A stretch of DNA of 55,670 nucleotides from Lachnospiraceae bacterium UBA1683 (GTDB taxonomy: Bacteria > Bacillota > Clostridia > Lachnospirales > Lachnospiraceae), in the NCBI GenBank assembly GCA_002320245.1, contig DCKD01000076.1, positions 1 through 55,670 of the forward strand, written 5' to 3'. Below are positions 17,950-27,363 of this stretch, piece by piece. A model generated the notes under the pieces. The model was not told the origin of the DNA. It did no database searches and saw only the letters and a program-made list of their open reading frames with translations. Within the stretch, counting starts at the first letter, position 1, and each line of letters begins with the position of its first letter. Made by a program: the position numbers and the translations under genes.

Positions 17950-19470
17950 TCATACATTATGGGACAGTTTTTTTAATTGTTTCAAATACTGGCTTGGGGT
18001 GATTCCTTCATGCAATTTAAATACTCTGCTGAAATAGAATGAATCATTAAAGCCCACAAGTTCAGCAACATCTTTCGTGAGAATATCGGGATTGCTTTGC
18101 ATTAATTGTTTCGCCATATTCAAACGAAGTTCACTAACATATTTGCTTGGAGAAATGCCATACTCTGCCTTGAAGAGTGTGGAGATGTATTTTTCATTCA
18201 TTCCGAAAAGATCCCGAAAAATTTTGTATGTAATTTGCGAGGTGAAATTCTGATCCAACCAATTTCGAACCTGATGGGTTAAGGCTTGTTGGGAATTCTC
18301 TAAAAATTCTTTATCTGTTCTATATATCTGGTTGGTTTCAAATTTAATTTCATTTTCAAGTTCATCATAAGAATTACAAGTACACACAATATCTGTCGCA
18401 TCAGGATATACAATATCTTCATCTGCATTATCATGAACTAAGTTACCGATAAAATAGCGTAAATCTGTGATGAGTTGGAATTGGGTAACTTCTTCCTCCT
18501 TCCAAAAATTAATTAGCATCCGAATATATTTGTGAAGAATTTCCGGAGTTGATTTCTTAGGGATACTCTCACATATTGCCCTGACATCCTTTGAAACATG
18601 AATCGTCTGATTCTCCGGAGGAGTATATCTAAAAATGTGACCTTTGCCGTATAGAATGTAAAATGTTGCAAATAAATATATATTTTGTGTTAGCTGTTGT
18701 ATTTCTTTACCATTTCTGACAGAGTCGGAAATAAAAAGGTTCACATAAGTGCTGTCTGAATTAAGTGAGTCATAAATACGTTTTGCGATTTCTTCAATAT
18801 TTACCGGTTGTTCTATTGGGTAGACAACAAAATAAATGATTTCGTTATAATGATGTCCTGAAAGGGCAAATAATGATATATGGTATTCTTCCTCAATTGA
18901 ATCGATAAATGCTTTATCTAATTGTTGCGCAGTTGTGCCAATTGCTGTTTCATTGTAAACATTACTGCATATTGGTCCGAAAAAGAGAAAAAGCATTGTG
19001 CATGCGTAAGAGGAAAGTGGATTATTCGTTGTGAATACAGAGACCTCATCAAAATAGAGACGCCTTAAATATTCCTCTTGTAATAATTTAGTAGCGGCTT
19101 GTTGCTGCCTTTGACAAGTAGTCATTATTTCGTCCAATGCAGTAAAAGAGATTGGTTTTAACAAATAGTCAGTTATTCCAAGCCTCATAGCAGTTCTGGC
19201 ATATTCAAATTCCGCATATACAGTGAGAATGATAAAATGAGGAGTAAAACCACTGTTTTTTACATTCTCAATCATTTCAAGACCGCTCATTACAGGCATG
19301 CTGATATCTGTAAAAACAAGTTCAGGTTTTTCTTTTAAGATTTGTTCTAAACCTTCTTTTCCATTACGGCAATGACAAATTAATTGAAAATCAGAATAAT
19401 TATTTGTTATAAGAAGTGATAAAGCCTTAGCGATAGCTGGTTCATCTTCTACGATAATAACGCGAATCAT
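17950..19470 (-). CDS. YesN-type AraC response regulator
   Basis: A 506-residue two-component regulator. The receiver domain is N-terminal (MIRVIIVEDEPAIAKAL; phospho-Asp in LVFTDISMPVMSGLEMI; KPISFTALDE). A long linker occupies about residues 130-400, and a C-terminal AraC DNA-binding domain follows (KDVAELVGFNDSFYFSRVFK, GITPSQYLKQL). RBS CTGGAGGTATCTT precedes the ATG. It is cotranscribed 21 bases behind its kinase. It is inferred to activate the divergent transporter genes starting at 21508 and probably the GH95 gene. Unlike the module 1 homologue it is uninterrupted. Confidence 0.92.
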   Translation of the reverse strand: MIRVIIVEDEPAIAKALSLLITNNYSDFQLICHCRNGKEGLEQILKEKPELVFTDISMPVMSGLEMIENVKNSGFTPHFIILTVYAEFEYARTAMRLGITDYLLKPISFTALDEIMTTCQRQQQAATKLLQEEYLRRLYFDEVSVFTTNNPLSSYACTMLFLFFGPICSNVYNETAIGTTAQQLDKAFIDSIEEEYHISLFALSGHHYNEIIYFVVYPIEQPVNIEEIAKRIYDSLNSDSTYVNLFISDSVRNGKEIQQLTQNIYLFATFYILYGKGHIFRYTPPENQTIHVSKDVRAICESIPKKSTPEILHKYIRMLINFWKEEEVTQFQLITDLRYFIGNLVHDNADEDIVYPDATDIVCTCNSYDELENEIKFETNQIYRTDKEFLENSQQALTHQVRNWLDQNFTSQITYKIFRDLFGMNEKYISTLFKAEYGISPSKYVSELRLNMAKQLMQSNPDILTKDVAELVGFNDSFYFSRVFKLHEGITPSQYLKQLKKLSHNV

Positions 19471-19491
19471 AAGATACCTCCAGTTAAAAAT

Positions 19492-21306
19492 CTATTTTAG
19501 TGGTCCGCCGATAGTAATGGTTGTCCATTCTTCATTTTCATGTGTCACATTGAAATATACATCTCCATCATAATAGATACTTAAACGAAGAATAGTATTT
19601 TCAAGTCCAAATCCCTGTCTTGGAACAATGGGGACAAATTCAAAGTTGCTATTACGGGATGATTGTAGTTGTTGAATTCTTTGTTTAAGTGTTATTAATT
19701 TGTCTTTATCAAATGGGGCACCATTATCACTTATGGATACATACCATCGTTTCTTGTCAAGATAAGCATGGATTTTTATTCTCCATGGCGGAAGAACTTC
19801 ATAGTTATTTTGTTGAAATCCATGCTGAAAACAGTTTTCAATAAGGGGTTGTAAAATTAACTTTGGAATATAAAGCTCGTTTATAGCAGGGTCTATATTC
19901 CAGTTGCATTCTAAATCGTTTTCAAAACGCATCCTCATAATATAAAGATAACTGTTAGCGTGTTGGATTTCTTGGTTAAAATGAACGGTCTGTCCACTAA
20001 ATGAAAGTGAATAGCGAAGTAGACTTGCCAGTTCATTGCACATGGAATATACAGTGGTGCTATTATAAGTTAATCCGGTTGCTCCGATAACAGATAACGT
20101 ATTATATAAAAAATGGGGATTTAACTGAGCCTCCATTGCATTATAATGAGCTTGCAGTTCACGTTGTCTGGAATCTGTAAGACGTTGGTTTTTATCATAT
20201 ATTTCTGAAAGATATTTGTGGATTGTATTCGTGAGAATTACAATTTCATTACCTGTATTTTGCGAAATCTCTTCAACTTCTATGTTGTCGCCGGGATTTA
20301 CATCTTTTAATCTTTTAATTAGTTGTTTTAGTGGTTTGGTTAATAAATGTGTCAGCAATAATAAGAAAGATAACATAACAACAGATAAGGATAAAAACAA
20401 TATGGCGCTTATTAATACCAATTCTTTCAAAGATTTCATATAGGATGCGGTACTGTTTGATAAAATGAATGTCCAGCCTGTAAGGGGGGAAACCATATAG
20501 CAGGACAAACTACTGTTATTATGTGAAAAAGTTCCATTTTGTGATGGATTATTATTGGATGCTGTTTGGTAAGAAGAATAAAACTGATCTATATCGATGC
20601 TTTCATTGCTTACGAAAACAGGCTTTTTTTCTGTGTCAAGGATCATGATAAAGTGGTCTTCGGGTTTCTCAAAGTTATCTAATAGAGATGTGATAACAGA
20701 GGTACTATAATCAAACACCAGAATTCCATATTGATGGTACATATCTCTCATGGAACGGATAACGGAAAAAGAGTCACCTTTTTGCTCCCAAAAATCAGTA
20801 TGTGGAGCAGCATAGGATACATAAGTATTCTCGTCCAGGAATTGAGCCAATTGGTTATTTTTTCTTAAAATATCTTTATCAATATAATTATAAGTTCCCC
20901 TTGTAATAGAAACACCGATATTGTCGTAATATTCACTTAAATAACTAATAGAACCATCTAAATCTGCGGAGTGCAGTGTAATTAAAAAATTACTTTTACA
21001 AATTGAATTTACAGGAACATGTGCTGAAAAATAATTATCATTAGAATCAGTAACCTCTTTTGCTGCCTTCAGAAAAGAAGGAGATGTCTGTATCAATTTT
21101 AATGCATTATCAGCATCTGTTAACATACTATCAAGATTGTTCATCAGCATTGTGGTGTCACTGGATACAGTGTCATGCATATGCCGCTTTAATGATTTTG
21201 AAGTATAATAATAAAAGAAGATAGAACATAAAAGTAAAAGTATTAAATTTAGGAAAAAGCAGGACAAGAAAATCTTCTTTTGCAAGGAATATTGTTTGAA
21301 GTTCAT
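19492..21306 (-). CDS. YesM-type sensor histidine kinase
   Basis: A 604-residue membrane kinase with a transmembrane segment at about residues 12-35 and an extracytoplasmic Cache-like sensor to about 285. A second span follows (LVLISAILFLSLSVVMLSFL), then HAMP and a His_kinase domain with NPHFLYNTLSVIGATG holding the phosphoacceptor His. The HATPase has QPLIENCFQHGF and SDNGAPFD. The preferred ATG at 21306 has AGGAGG seven bases upstream; a longer frame reaching 21381 lacks a site. Divergent from the binding-protein gene at 21508, it is the likely sensor of the module 2 glycan. Confidence 0.92.
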   Translation of the reverse strand: MNFKQYSLQKKIFLSCFFLNLILLLLCSIFFYYYTSKSLKRHMHDTVSSDTTMLMNNLDSMLTDADNALKLIQTSPSFLKAAKEVTDSNDNYFSAHVPVNSICKSNFLITLHSADLDGSISYLSEYYDNIGVSITRGTYNYIDKDILRKNNQLAQFLDENTYVSYAAPHTDFWEQKGDSFSVIRSMRDMYHQYGILVFDYSTSVITSLLDNFEKPEDHFIMILDTEKKPVFVSNESIDIDQFYSSYQTASNNNPSQNGTFSHNNSSLSCYMVSPLTGWTFILSNSTASYMKSLKELVLISAILFLSLSVVMLSFLLLLTHLLTKPLKQLIKRLKDVNPGDNIEVEEISQNTGNEIVILTNTIHKYLSEIYDKNQRLTDSRQRELQAHYNAMEAQLNPHFLYNTLSVIGATGLTYNSTTVYSMCNELASLLRYSLSFSGQTVHFNQEIQHANSYLYIMRMRFENDLECNWNIDPAINELYIPKLILQPLIENCFQHGFQQNNYEVLPPWRIKIHAYLDKKRWYVSISDNGAPFDKDKLITLKQRIQQLQSSRNSNFEFVPIVPRQGFGLENTILRLSIYYDGDVYFNVTHENEEWTTITIGGPLK

Positions 21307-21507
21307 AAGGTATCCTCCTGATAAATAGGTGTTTGTTTTTTCATTATAGCATGATATTTTTGAAAAAAAGGAAAGTGGCAAAAATTACATGGAGATTTTA
21401 CCAATTTTCCATGTACCTTTAGTAATGAGAATATTATAATTACGCTAAATAAAAGTCTGGCAGACGAAAAATTATCTTTTGGTAAAAGGGAATAGGAAGG
21501 ATAAAAA

Positions 21508-22812
21508 ATGAGAAAGAGAGTTATTGCAAGTTTAATTTGTGCAACAATGGTAGTGGCATCCCTATCTGGATGTGGAGGAACAGATGGAGATTCAAATGAA
21601 ATTAAAAAAGAGAGCAAGAGCTCCGATGGAGTGACAATTTCTTTGTATATGAATGCGGATGATTTGTCAAAGCCGTATATTCAAAGAATTATAGAAATGT
21701 ATGAAGAATCATCAGGAAATACAATAGATCAGCAGGGGTTGGACAGAGATAATGCGGAGACGATTGCATTGACAAAATTCACAACAGGGGATATTCCTGA
21801 TTTATATGTACATTTCGGGAACTGTAATCTGGAGAATTTTAATCCGAAAGAAAACTTTGTAGATTGGTCAGAGGCTGAATGGGTGACAGATATTCGGGAC
21901 TCTATTTTGCCACAGGCTACATATGAGGACATGGTTGTAGGACTTCCGTTTTGGGAGGCATCCAATTCAGGCTGTTTGTATAATAAAGAAATTTTTAAAG
22001 AGCTTGGCTTGAAACAACCCACGAATCAGAAGGAGTTTGATGAGGTTTGCAGCAAATTGCTTGAAAATGGTATCCAACCAATATATCTGGCCGCAGCAGA
22101 TGCATGGCCAATTGAATATCAGTTTGCATTAGATCCGGTTATAGAGGCAAATCCGGAATATGTAGATAAGTTAAATGCAAAAGAAATGACATATGCAGAT
22201 ATTCCAGAATTCAAGTCTATGTGTGAATGGTTTCAGATGGCTGCCAAAAAGGGATATTTTGGGAAGAATTATGCATCCGATACATGGGATTATGCAAATG
22301 AAGTGCTTGGTACAGGCGAGGCGGCTATGATGTTTTGCTGGGATACATGGTTAGATACAGACTATGACAGCGAATCTTATGATTATGCAGGTACTGATTT
22401 TGGAATAATGCCAGTATTTATGGGGACATGTGATGAGGGAACTTATGAAGGTGGAAATGTCAATCTGATTTTGGCAAATAAAAATGGAGAAAATGTAGAG
22501 GCGGCAAAAGATTTTATTAATTTCTGTGCAAATCCAGATAACTATAATAAAGCATTTGATGGAATATCAACAGCGGCCGTATTTAAGGGACAGACGACAA
22601 ATGTAAATTCTGCTCAGTATGAAGAGAATAAAGAAAGTGTAGATAAGTTACTGCGTCCATCTTGTGCTCAGCCAAAGATTATTGGATATAATGGAACAGA
22701 AGGCGGAAAGGCTTTATTACAGTTAATGTCAGGAGATATTACTGTAGATGAATGTATTAAATTAATTGATGAAGATCGAATGGCAACTTTGAAGTCCTTC
22801 TCGAAGGAATAA
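21508..22812 (+). CDS. ABC sugar-binding lipoprotein
   Basis: A 434-residue family 1 solute-binding protein. The signal peptide ends in the lipobox SLSGCGG, so it is anchored to the outer face of the membrane. A Ser/Lys/Asp-rich linker follows. Conserved features are TISLYMNADD, TGDIPDLYVHFG, YNKEIFKELGLKQPTNQKEF and GEAAMMFCWDTW. RBS AGGAAGGATAAAAA is moderate. It captures the substrate for the two permeases downstream and is expected to bind a fucosylated oligosaccharide, judging by the linked GH95 enzyme; the ligand is inference. Confidence 0.92.
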   Translation: MRKRVIASLICATMVVASLSGCGGTDGDSNEIKKESKSSDGVTISLYMNADDLSKPYIQRIIEMYEESSGNTIDQQGLDRDNAETIALTKFTTGDIPDLYVHFGNCNLENFNPKENFVDWSEAEWVTDIRDSILPQATYEDMVVGLPFWEASNSGCLYNKEIFKELGLKQPTNQKEFDEVCSKLLENGIQPIYLAAADAWPIEYQFALDPVIEANPEYVDKLNAKEMTYADIPEFKSMCEWFQMAAKKGYFGKNYASDTWDYANEVLGTGEAAMMFCWDTWLDTDYDSESYDYAGTDFGIMPVFMGTCDEGTYEGGNVNLILANKNGENVEAAKDFINFCANPDNYNKAFDGISTAAVFKGQTTNVNSAQYEENKESVDKLLRPSCAQPKIIGYNGTEGGKALLQLMSGDITVDECIKLIDEDRMATLKSFSKE

Positions 22813-22858
22813 ATTGTAAGAGAAAATAATTCAATATAAACCATGAAGGGAGACTGTT

Positions 22859-23728
22859 ATGAATCGAAAGAAAATCTATCCTCTTTATTTGGCTGCAATT
22901 CCAGCATTAATATTTATTGTATTTTTTCTCTTACCATCGACAGCAGGATATTATTATGCATTTACTAACTGGAGCGCAGCCAGAACCACAGATTTAAAAT
23001 TTGTAGGCTTGGAAAATGTGATTTCCGTAATTCAGAATACAAAAATTCCAAAGGCATTTGTTAATACATTGATTTATGCAGGGGTGAAGACAGTTCTGGT
23101 AACTGTATTAGGCTTTGTGTTTGCATACATTTTAAATAGAGAAATAAAATCACGGACAGCGTTGCGTACGATATATTTTATACCAGCCATTTTTTCCTGC
23201 CTGGTAGTAGGCTTGATTTTTAGTGCAGTATTTCAAACAAGGTATGGAACTTTGAATAATATTTTAAATGTATTTGGTATTGCAAATGTTCAATGGCTGG
23301 GAACCAGAGGAACGGCAGTATTTTCTATCTGTACGGCAGAGGTATGGAGAAATGTTGGATATGCAATTATTATTACCCTTGCGGGACTACAGTCTGTCTC
23401 AGCAGATTATCTTGAGGCTGCGAAGCTGGATGGAGCGTCAGAATGGCAGATATTCCGCCATGTGACATTACCGTTAATTATGCCTACAGTAAACGTAAAT
23501 ATTCTATTTAGTTTGATTTATGGACTTAAGATGTTTGATTTGATTTATGTTATGACAGGCGGAGGTCCTGGAAATGATACGGAAAGTTTTGGAACGCTGA
23601 TGATGAACGAAATGTCAGCAGGACGATATGCGCAGTCTGTAGCTGTTAACCTGGTGTTCACAGTAATATTGGTTATTGTTGCATTGGCTTATCAAAAATT
23701 CAGTTCTAAATGGGAGACGGTGGAGTAA
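22859..23728 (+). CDS. ABC sugar transporter permease (MalF type)
   Basis: A 289-residue permease with six hydrophobic spans and the EAA loop YLEAAKLDGASEWQIFRHVTLP, followed by FSLIYGLKMFDLIYVMTGGGPG, a block typical of the MalF/UgpA group. RBS GAAGGGAGACTGTT precedes the ATG. The stop is one base before the next permease start, so the two are translationally coupled. It forms the channel with the protein at 23730, fed by the binding protein at 21508. Confidence 0.94.
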   Translation: MNRKKIYPLYLAAIPALIFIVFFLLPSTAGYYYAFTNWSAARTTDLKFVGLENVISVIQNTKIPKAFVNTLIYAGVKTVLVTVLGFVFAYILNREIKSRTALRTIYFIPAIFSCLVVGLIFSAVFQTRYGTLNNILNVFGIANVQWLGTRGTAVFSICTAEVWRNVGYAIIITLAGLQSVSADYLEAAKLDGASEWQIFRHVTLPLIMPTVNVNILFSLIYGLKMFDLIYVMTGGGPGNDTESFGTLMMNEMSAGRYAQSVAVNLVFTVILVIVALAYQKFSSKWETVE

Positions 23729-23729
23729 T

Positions 23730-24551
23730 ATGAGTATAAAAACGAAAAGAATAAATAGAGTTTTTGAAGCGGTTTTGTGGATATTTAGTATTGTTACAAT
23801 ATATCCAATCTTGATGGTTCTCTTTACTTCCTTTAAAAGCAAAGGCGAATCTTCCTATATGAGCATTGCATTGCCAAGTAAATGGATTTTTGAAAATTAT
23901 AAAACAGTATTCGAAAAAAATTTCTTGCAATCATTGTCAAACAGCTTATTTATTACATTGATTTCAGTCGTAATGATTGTGGTACTTGCAGCATTTTTCA
24001 GTTTCATTATTGTCCGACGTGATGATAAAATCTGCAGAGCTGCCTACAAGTTGGCATCACTCGGGATTATTGCGCCATTTGCGGCGCTTCCAACAATTAG
24101 GTTGTTGCAACATATGGGAATATATGGATCCAGATTCAGCCTTTGTTTAGTATATGCGGCTTTGTATATGCCGTTTACAACGATGATGTTTACCAGTTTT
24201 ATTAAAGGGATTCCAAGAGAACTAGACGAGGCTGCTGTTATGGATGGTGCTGTAGGTCTGAGATTATTTGTTCAGATTATCCTTCCATTGCTGAAACCGG
24301 CAATTGCTACTACGGGAATTTTGAGTTTCATGTGGGTATGGAACGAATTGCAAATTCCGTTATATTTGTTGAATTCATCGTCAAAGTGGACATTGCCATT
24401 ATCAGTTTATAACTTCTATGGACAGTATAGTCATAGCTGGAATCTTGTATGTGCTGATGTTGTATTAGTTTCTTTACCTGTAATACTTCTTTACGTGTTT
24501 GCACAAAAATGGGTAATCTCTGGTATGACATCGGGAGCCGTTAAGGGGTAA
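23730..24551 (+). CDS. ABC sugar transporter permease (MalG type)
   Basis: A 273-residue permease with six spans. The EAA loop is ELDEAAVMDGAVGLRLFVQI and the C-terminus is GMTSGAVKG, as in module 1. The open frame extends upstream to 23676 inside the previous gene, but the ATG at 23730, with GGAGACGGTGGAG ahead, is the natural start. It closes the module 2 transporter operon, which ends at the terminator at 24567. Confidence 0.94.
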   Translation: MSIKTKRINRVFEAVLWIFSIVTIYPILMVLFTSFKSKGESSYMSIALPSKWIFENYKTVFEKNFLQSLSNSLFITLISVVMIVVLAAFFSFIIVRRDDKICRAAYKLASLGIIAPFAALPTIRLLQHMGIYGSRFSLCLVYAALYMPFTTMMFTSFIKGIPRELDEAAVMDGAVGLRLFVQIILPLLKPAIATTGILSFMWVWNELQIPLYLLNSSSKWTLPLSVYNFYGQYSHSWNLVCADVVLVSLPVILLYVFAQKWVISGMTSGAVKG

Positions 24552-24566
24552 TTGAGTGAAACGGAG

Positions 24567-24597
24567 TGCCGCCAGAAATTCTGGCGGCATTCTTTTA
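24567..24597 (+). terminator. Terminator after module 2 permeases
   Basis: TGCCGCCAGAA and TTCTGGCGGCA form a near-perfect palindrome followed by TTCTTTTA. It separates the transporter operon from the GH95 gene, which therefore needs its own promoter or partial readthrough. Confidence 0.9.
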
Positions 24598-24616
24598 TGT
24601 TAATAGATAAAATTCG

Positions 24617-24688
24617 TATTGAAGTATTGAAGTATTGAAGTATTGAAGTATTGAAGTATTGAAGTATTGAAGTATTGAAGTATTGAAG
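24617..24688. repeat. Nine tandem copies of the 8-mer TATTGAAG
   Basis: The octamer TATTGAAG is repeated nine times without change, then decays into TTTTTGAAG. It sits between the terminator at 24597 and the GH95 start at 24763 and is noncoding on the plus strand. Short tandem repeats like this change length by slipped-strand replication; here that would alter promoter or leader spacing. Confidence 0.97.
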
Positions 24689-24762
24689 TTTTTGAAGTTT
24701 AATTAATAAATGGCAAGAGGCGGCGGAGAACAAATGTTCTGGAAAGGGATTAAAATAAAAAG

Positions 24763-27135
24763 ATGAAGAATATCAGTTTAAATAAGAAACACGAATGGAA
24801 ACTAAGGGAAGATTCCCCGGCTAAAACCTGGCGGGAATCTTATCCAATTGGGAATGGAAAAATTGGAGCGATGATTTCTGGAAATCCAGTAATTGAAGAA
24901 ATTCCACTTAATCTTGATACTTTATGGTCAGGAACAAATCAAAGAAGGCAAGAGAACCGAAAAAAACCGAATTGGGAAAAAATACAAAATCTAATTATAA
25001 ACCGAAAGTATTCGGAGGCGGAAAAATATATCCAAGAATTGGTTTTAGATGATTGGGCCGATAGCTATATGCCGGCGGGATTTCTGAAAATTTGTATGGA
25101 GGAAAATGCCACGGAAAGTATTTCTGAATATTGTAGAGAGTTATCTCTGGAGAAAGCAGTAACTACAGTTTCTTTCAAACAAAATGGATACAGCTGTCAG
25201 ATGGAAGCATTTACAAGTATGTCTGATAATGTAATGATAATTCATGTTAGTAATGAGAAGAAATACAAAAATATAGACATTAGCATTGGCAGTCAGTTGA
25301 AACATGCATGTACACAGTATTCGGACCATAATTTTTTATCACTGCATGGGGAGTCTCCGGCATATGCTGCACCCAATTATTTTCAGACGGAGAATCCTAT
25401 CAGGTACGAAGATGGAAAAGGAATGAAGTTTTTAATAATGGTGTGTGTTGAAACAAAAGATGGAATTGTTACGCGGGAGCAAGATATAATTCATGTTCAG
25501 GATGCGAAAGAATTTACCATATATTTGACCGGAGCTACAGATTTTGATTTGGATGACAGGAATTTAACAAATCATTGTGCAGAAGTGCTTATTTTGTCAA
25601 GAGCCGCTGGAATTAAAAAGCAGAAGCAGCAACATGAGGCATGTTATGGAGATTTGTTCGGCAGAGTAGAATTGGAGTTAGGAAATATAGATGCTGATCG
25701 GATGGATCGTTTTACATCTCTTAAAGATATTTTGAAAGAAAAAAGGAATACTAGTCGGGATACCTGGCTGGCAAATTTGATGTTTTATTATGGAAGATAT
25801 CTATTAATTGCGTCATCTGCACCGGGAAGTGAATGTGCAAATCTTCAGGGAATATGGAATTCGGAGTTGCGTGCTCCCTGGGGAGCAAATTATACACTTA
25901 ATATCAACACAGAAATGAATTACTGGCCTGCCGAGGTATGCAATTTGAGTGAATGTACGGAGCCGTTAATTAAACTAATTCAGCGGATAAGAGAACGTGG
26001 GAGAAAAGTGGCAAGTGAATTATATAACCTTCCGGGATGGGTAAGTCATCACAACACGGATATAAGAGGATATGCCTCTCCGGTTGGAAGATACGGACAG
26101 GATGAAAATCCCTGTTCTTACTCTATGTGGAATATGAGTTCTGGGTGGCTGTGCCGTCATCTGTGGGAACATTATTCCTTTAGTCAGGATAAAGTATTTT
26201 TGAGGGACACAGCCTATCCTATTATGAAGGAATCGGCACTTTTTTACAGTCGGTATTTAATATCATATCAAGATGTTCTCGTGACAATTCCATCTACATC
26301 ACCGGAAAACCTGTTTATCGGAGAGGATGGTAAAAAACACAGTGTTGGAATGGGTTCCACAATGGATATCTCAATTATTCGGGATTTATTTAGTTCGGTT
26401 ATATCTGCAGCAGAAATATTACATATTGATAATGAATTTAGAAGCGAGTTGCAAAAAATAATGATGAAGTTGCCAGAGTTTTGTGTGGGTAAAAACGGGC
26501 AATTACAGGAATGGCTTTTTGATTATGAAGAAACAGATATACAGCACCGGCATATTTCACATTTGTATGGATTATACCCTGCGCAGCTTATTGATATCAA
26601 GGATACGAAATTAGCAGCGGCATGCAAAACTGCGTTGATGAGGAGAGGGAAGGATGGAACTGGTTGGTGTTTAGCATGGAAAGCGTGTGCTTATGCACGG
26701 CTTTTTATGGGAGACGAAGCATTTTCACTGATTAGTCAGCAATTACGGTATACAGAGCAAACTCAGATTAGTTGTATTGGAGGAGGAACTTATGCGAATC
26801 TGTTTTGTGCACATCCACCATTCCAGATAGATGGGAATTTTGGGATAACGGCGGCGATTGCGGAGATGTTAATTCAAAGTAAAGATGGAATTATATCTTT
26901 AATTCCGGCACTTCCATCTTCATGGAATAATGGGAAGGTAAAAGGATTGCGTGCAAGAGGCGGTTACACGGTGGATTTTACATGGGAAAATCATCAGGTA
27001 TCTGAGGTAACAATTTCAGCAGATTGTAATAGTAATCGTACCTGTAGAGTTTTAGCTGGTGGACAAGAGATAGAAGTAGATTTTGCCAGAGGGAATTCGA
27101 AAGTCAAATTAAATGTAAATATGCGGAAACATTGA
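24763..27135 (+). CDS. GH95 alpha-L-fucosidase
   Basis: A 790-residue family 95 glycosidase, typically hydrolysing alpha-1,2-fucosyl linkages of mucin or milk-type glycans. There is no signal peptide, so it acts on imported sugar. The N-terminal block WRESYPIGNGKIGAM and LNLDTLWSG are family signatures. The catalytic centre is visible: Asn380 and Asn382 in LNINTEMNYWPAE, Glu583 in QEWLFDYEE (general acid), HRHISHLYGLYP, and Asp690 in FQIDGNFG. The length agrees with cytoplasmic members. The ribosome site is weak (GGAAAGGG is 14 bases away). The gene follows the nine-copy octamer repeat. Confidence 0.95.
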   Translation: MKNISLNKKHEWKLREDSPAKTWRESYPIGNGKIGAMISGNPVIEEIPLNLDTLWSGTNQRRQENRKKPNWEKIQNLIINRKYSEAEKYIQELVLDDWADSYMPAGFLKICMEENATESISEYCRELSLEKAVTTVSFKQNGYSCQMEAFTSMSDNVMIIHVSNEKKYKNIDISIGSQLKHACTQYSDHNFLSLHGESPAYAAPNYFQTENPIRYEDGKGMKFLIMVCVETKDGIVTREQDIIHVQDAKEFTIYLTGATDFDLDDRNLTNHCAEVLILSRAAGIKKQKQQHEACYGDLFGRVELELGNIDADRMDRFTSLKDILKEKRNTSRDTWLANLMFYYGRYLLIASSAPGSECANLQGIWNSELRAPWGANYTLNINTEMNYWPAEVCNLSECTEPLIKLIQRIRERGRKVASELYNLPGWVSHHNTDIRGYASPVGRYGQDENPCSYSMWNMSSGWLCRHLWEHYSFSQDKVFLRDTAYPIMKESALFYSRYLISYQDVLVTIPSTSPENLFIGEDGKKHSVGMGSTMDISIIRDLFSSVISAAEILHIDNEFRSELQKIMMKLPEFCVGKNGQLQEWLFDYEETDIQHRHISHLYGLYPAQLIDIKDTKLAAACKTALMRRGKDGTGWCLAWKACAYARLFMGDEAFSLISQQLRYTEQTQISCIGGGTYANLFCAHPPFQIDGNFGITAAIAEMLIQSKDGIISLIPALPSSWNNGKVKGLRARGGYTVDFTWENHQVSEVTISADCNSNRTCRVLAGGQEIEVDFARGNSKVKLNVNMRKH

Positions 27136-27327
27136 AGAAAAACAATTAACGGCAAGGCAAGCAAATTATTTCACTTTAATTAAAGAAATCAACAAAATAA
27201 AGTCAGTTATTAACACAAATTGCCTTGTTTGTTGAGGGTAGCTGTGTTACAGTGGATGCATATGGTGACGAGCCGGGTGCATTTCAGGCATTATAAGAGT
27301 CTGAAAACAGAAAAATATAGGACAGAA
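27136..27327. other. Right-hand edge of island, no gene seen
   Basis: CAAGGCAA at about 27152 has an inverted partner TTGCCTTG near 27221, giving a loose long-range stem. AT content falls towards nrdG. I see no gene, tRNA or integrase attachment structure here. Confidence 0.4.
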
Positions 27328-27348
27328 TATTGGAGATAGTATTTATGG
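27328..27348. repeat. Imperfect direct repeat, right edge of island
   Basis: TATTGGAGATAGTATTTATGG matches the copy at 9238-9259 in its first ten bases and in TATTTATGG. It lies in the leader just ahead of the nrdG ribosome site. Confidence 0.4.
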
Positions 27349-27363
27349 GATGGAGAAGTGGCA

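Noticed and set aside
24617..24688. CRISPR-like array
   Set aside because: The units are contiguous octamers without spacers, so it is a simple tandem repeat.
24728..24739. SOS box GAACAAATGTTC before the GH95 gene
   Set aside because: It fits the LexA pattern GAAC-N4-GTTC, but a fucosidase is an unlikely SOS gene and one short match can be chance.
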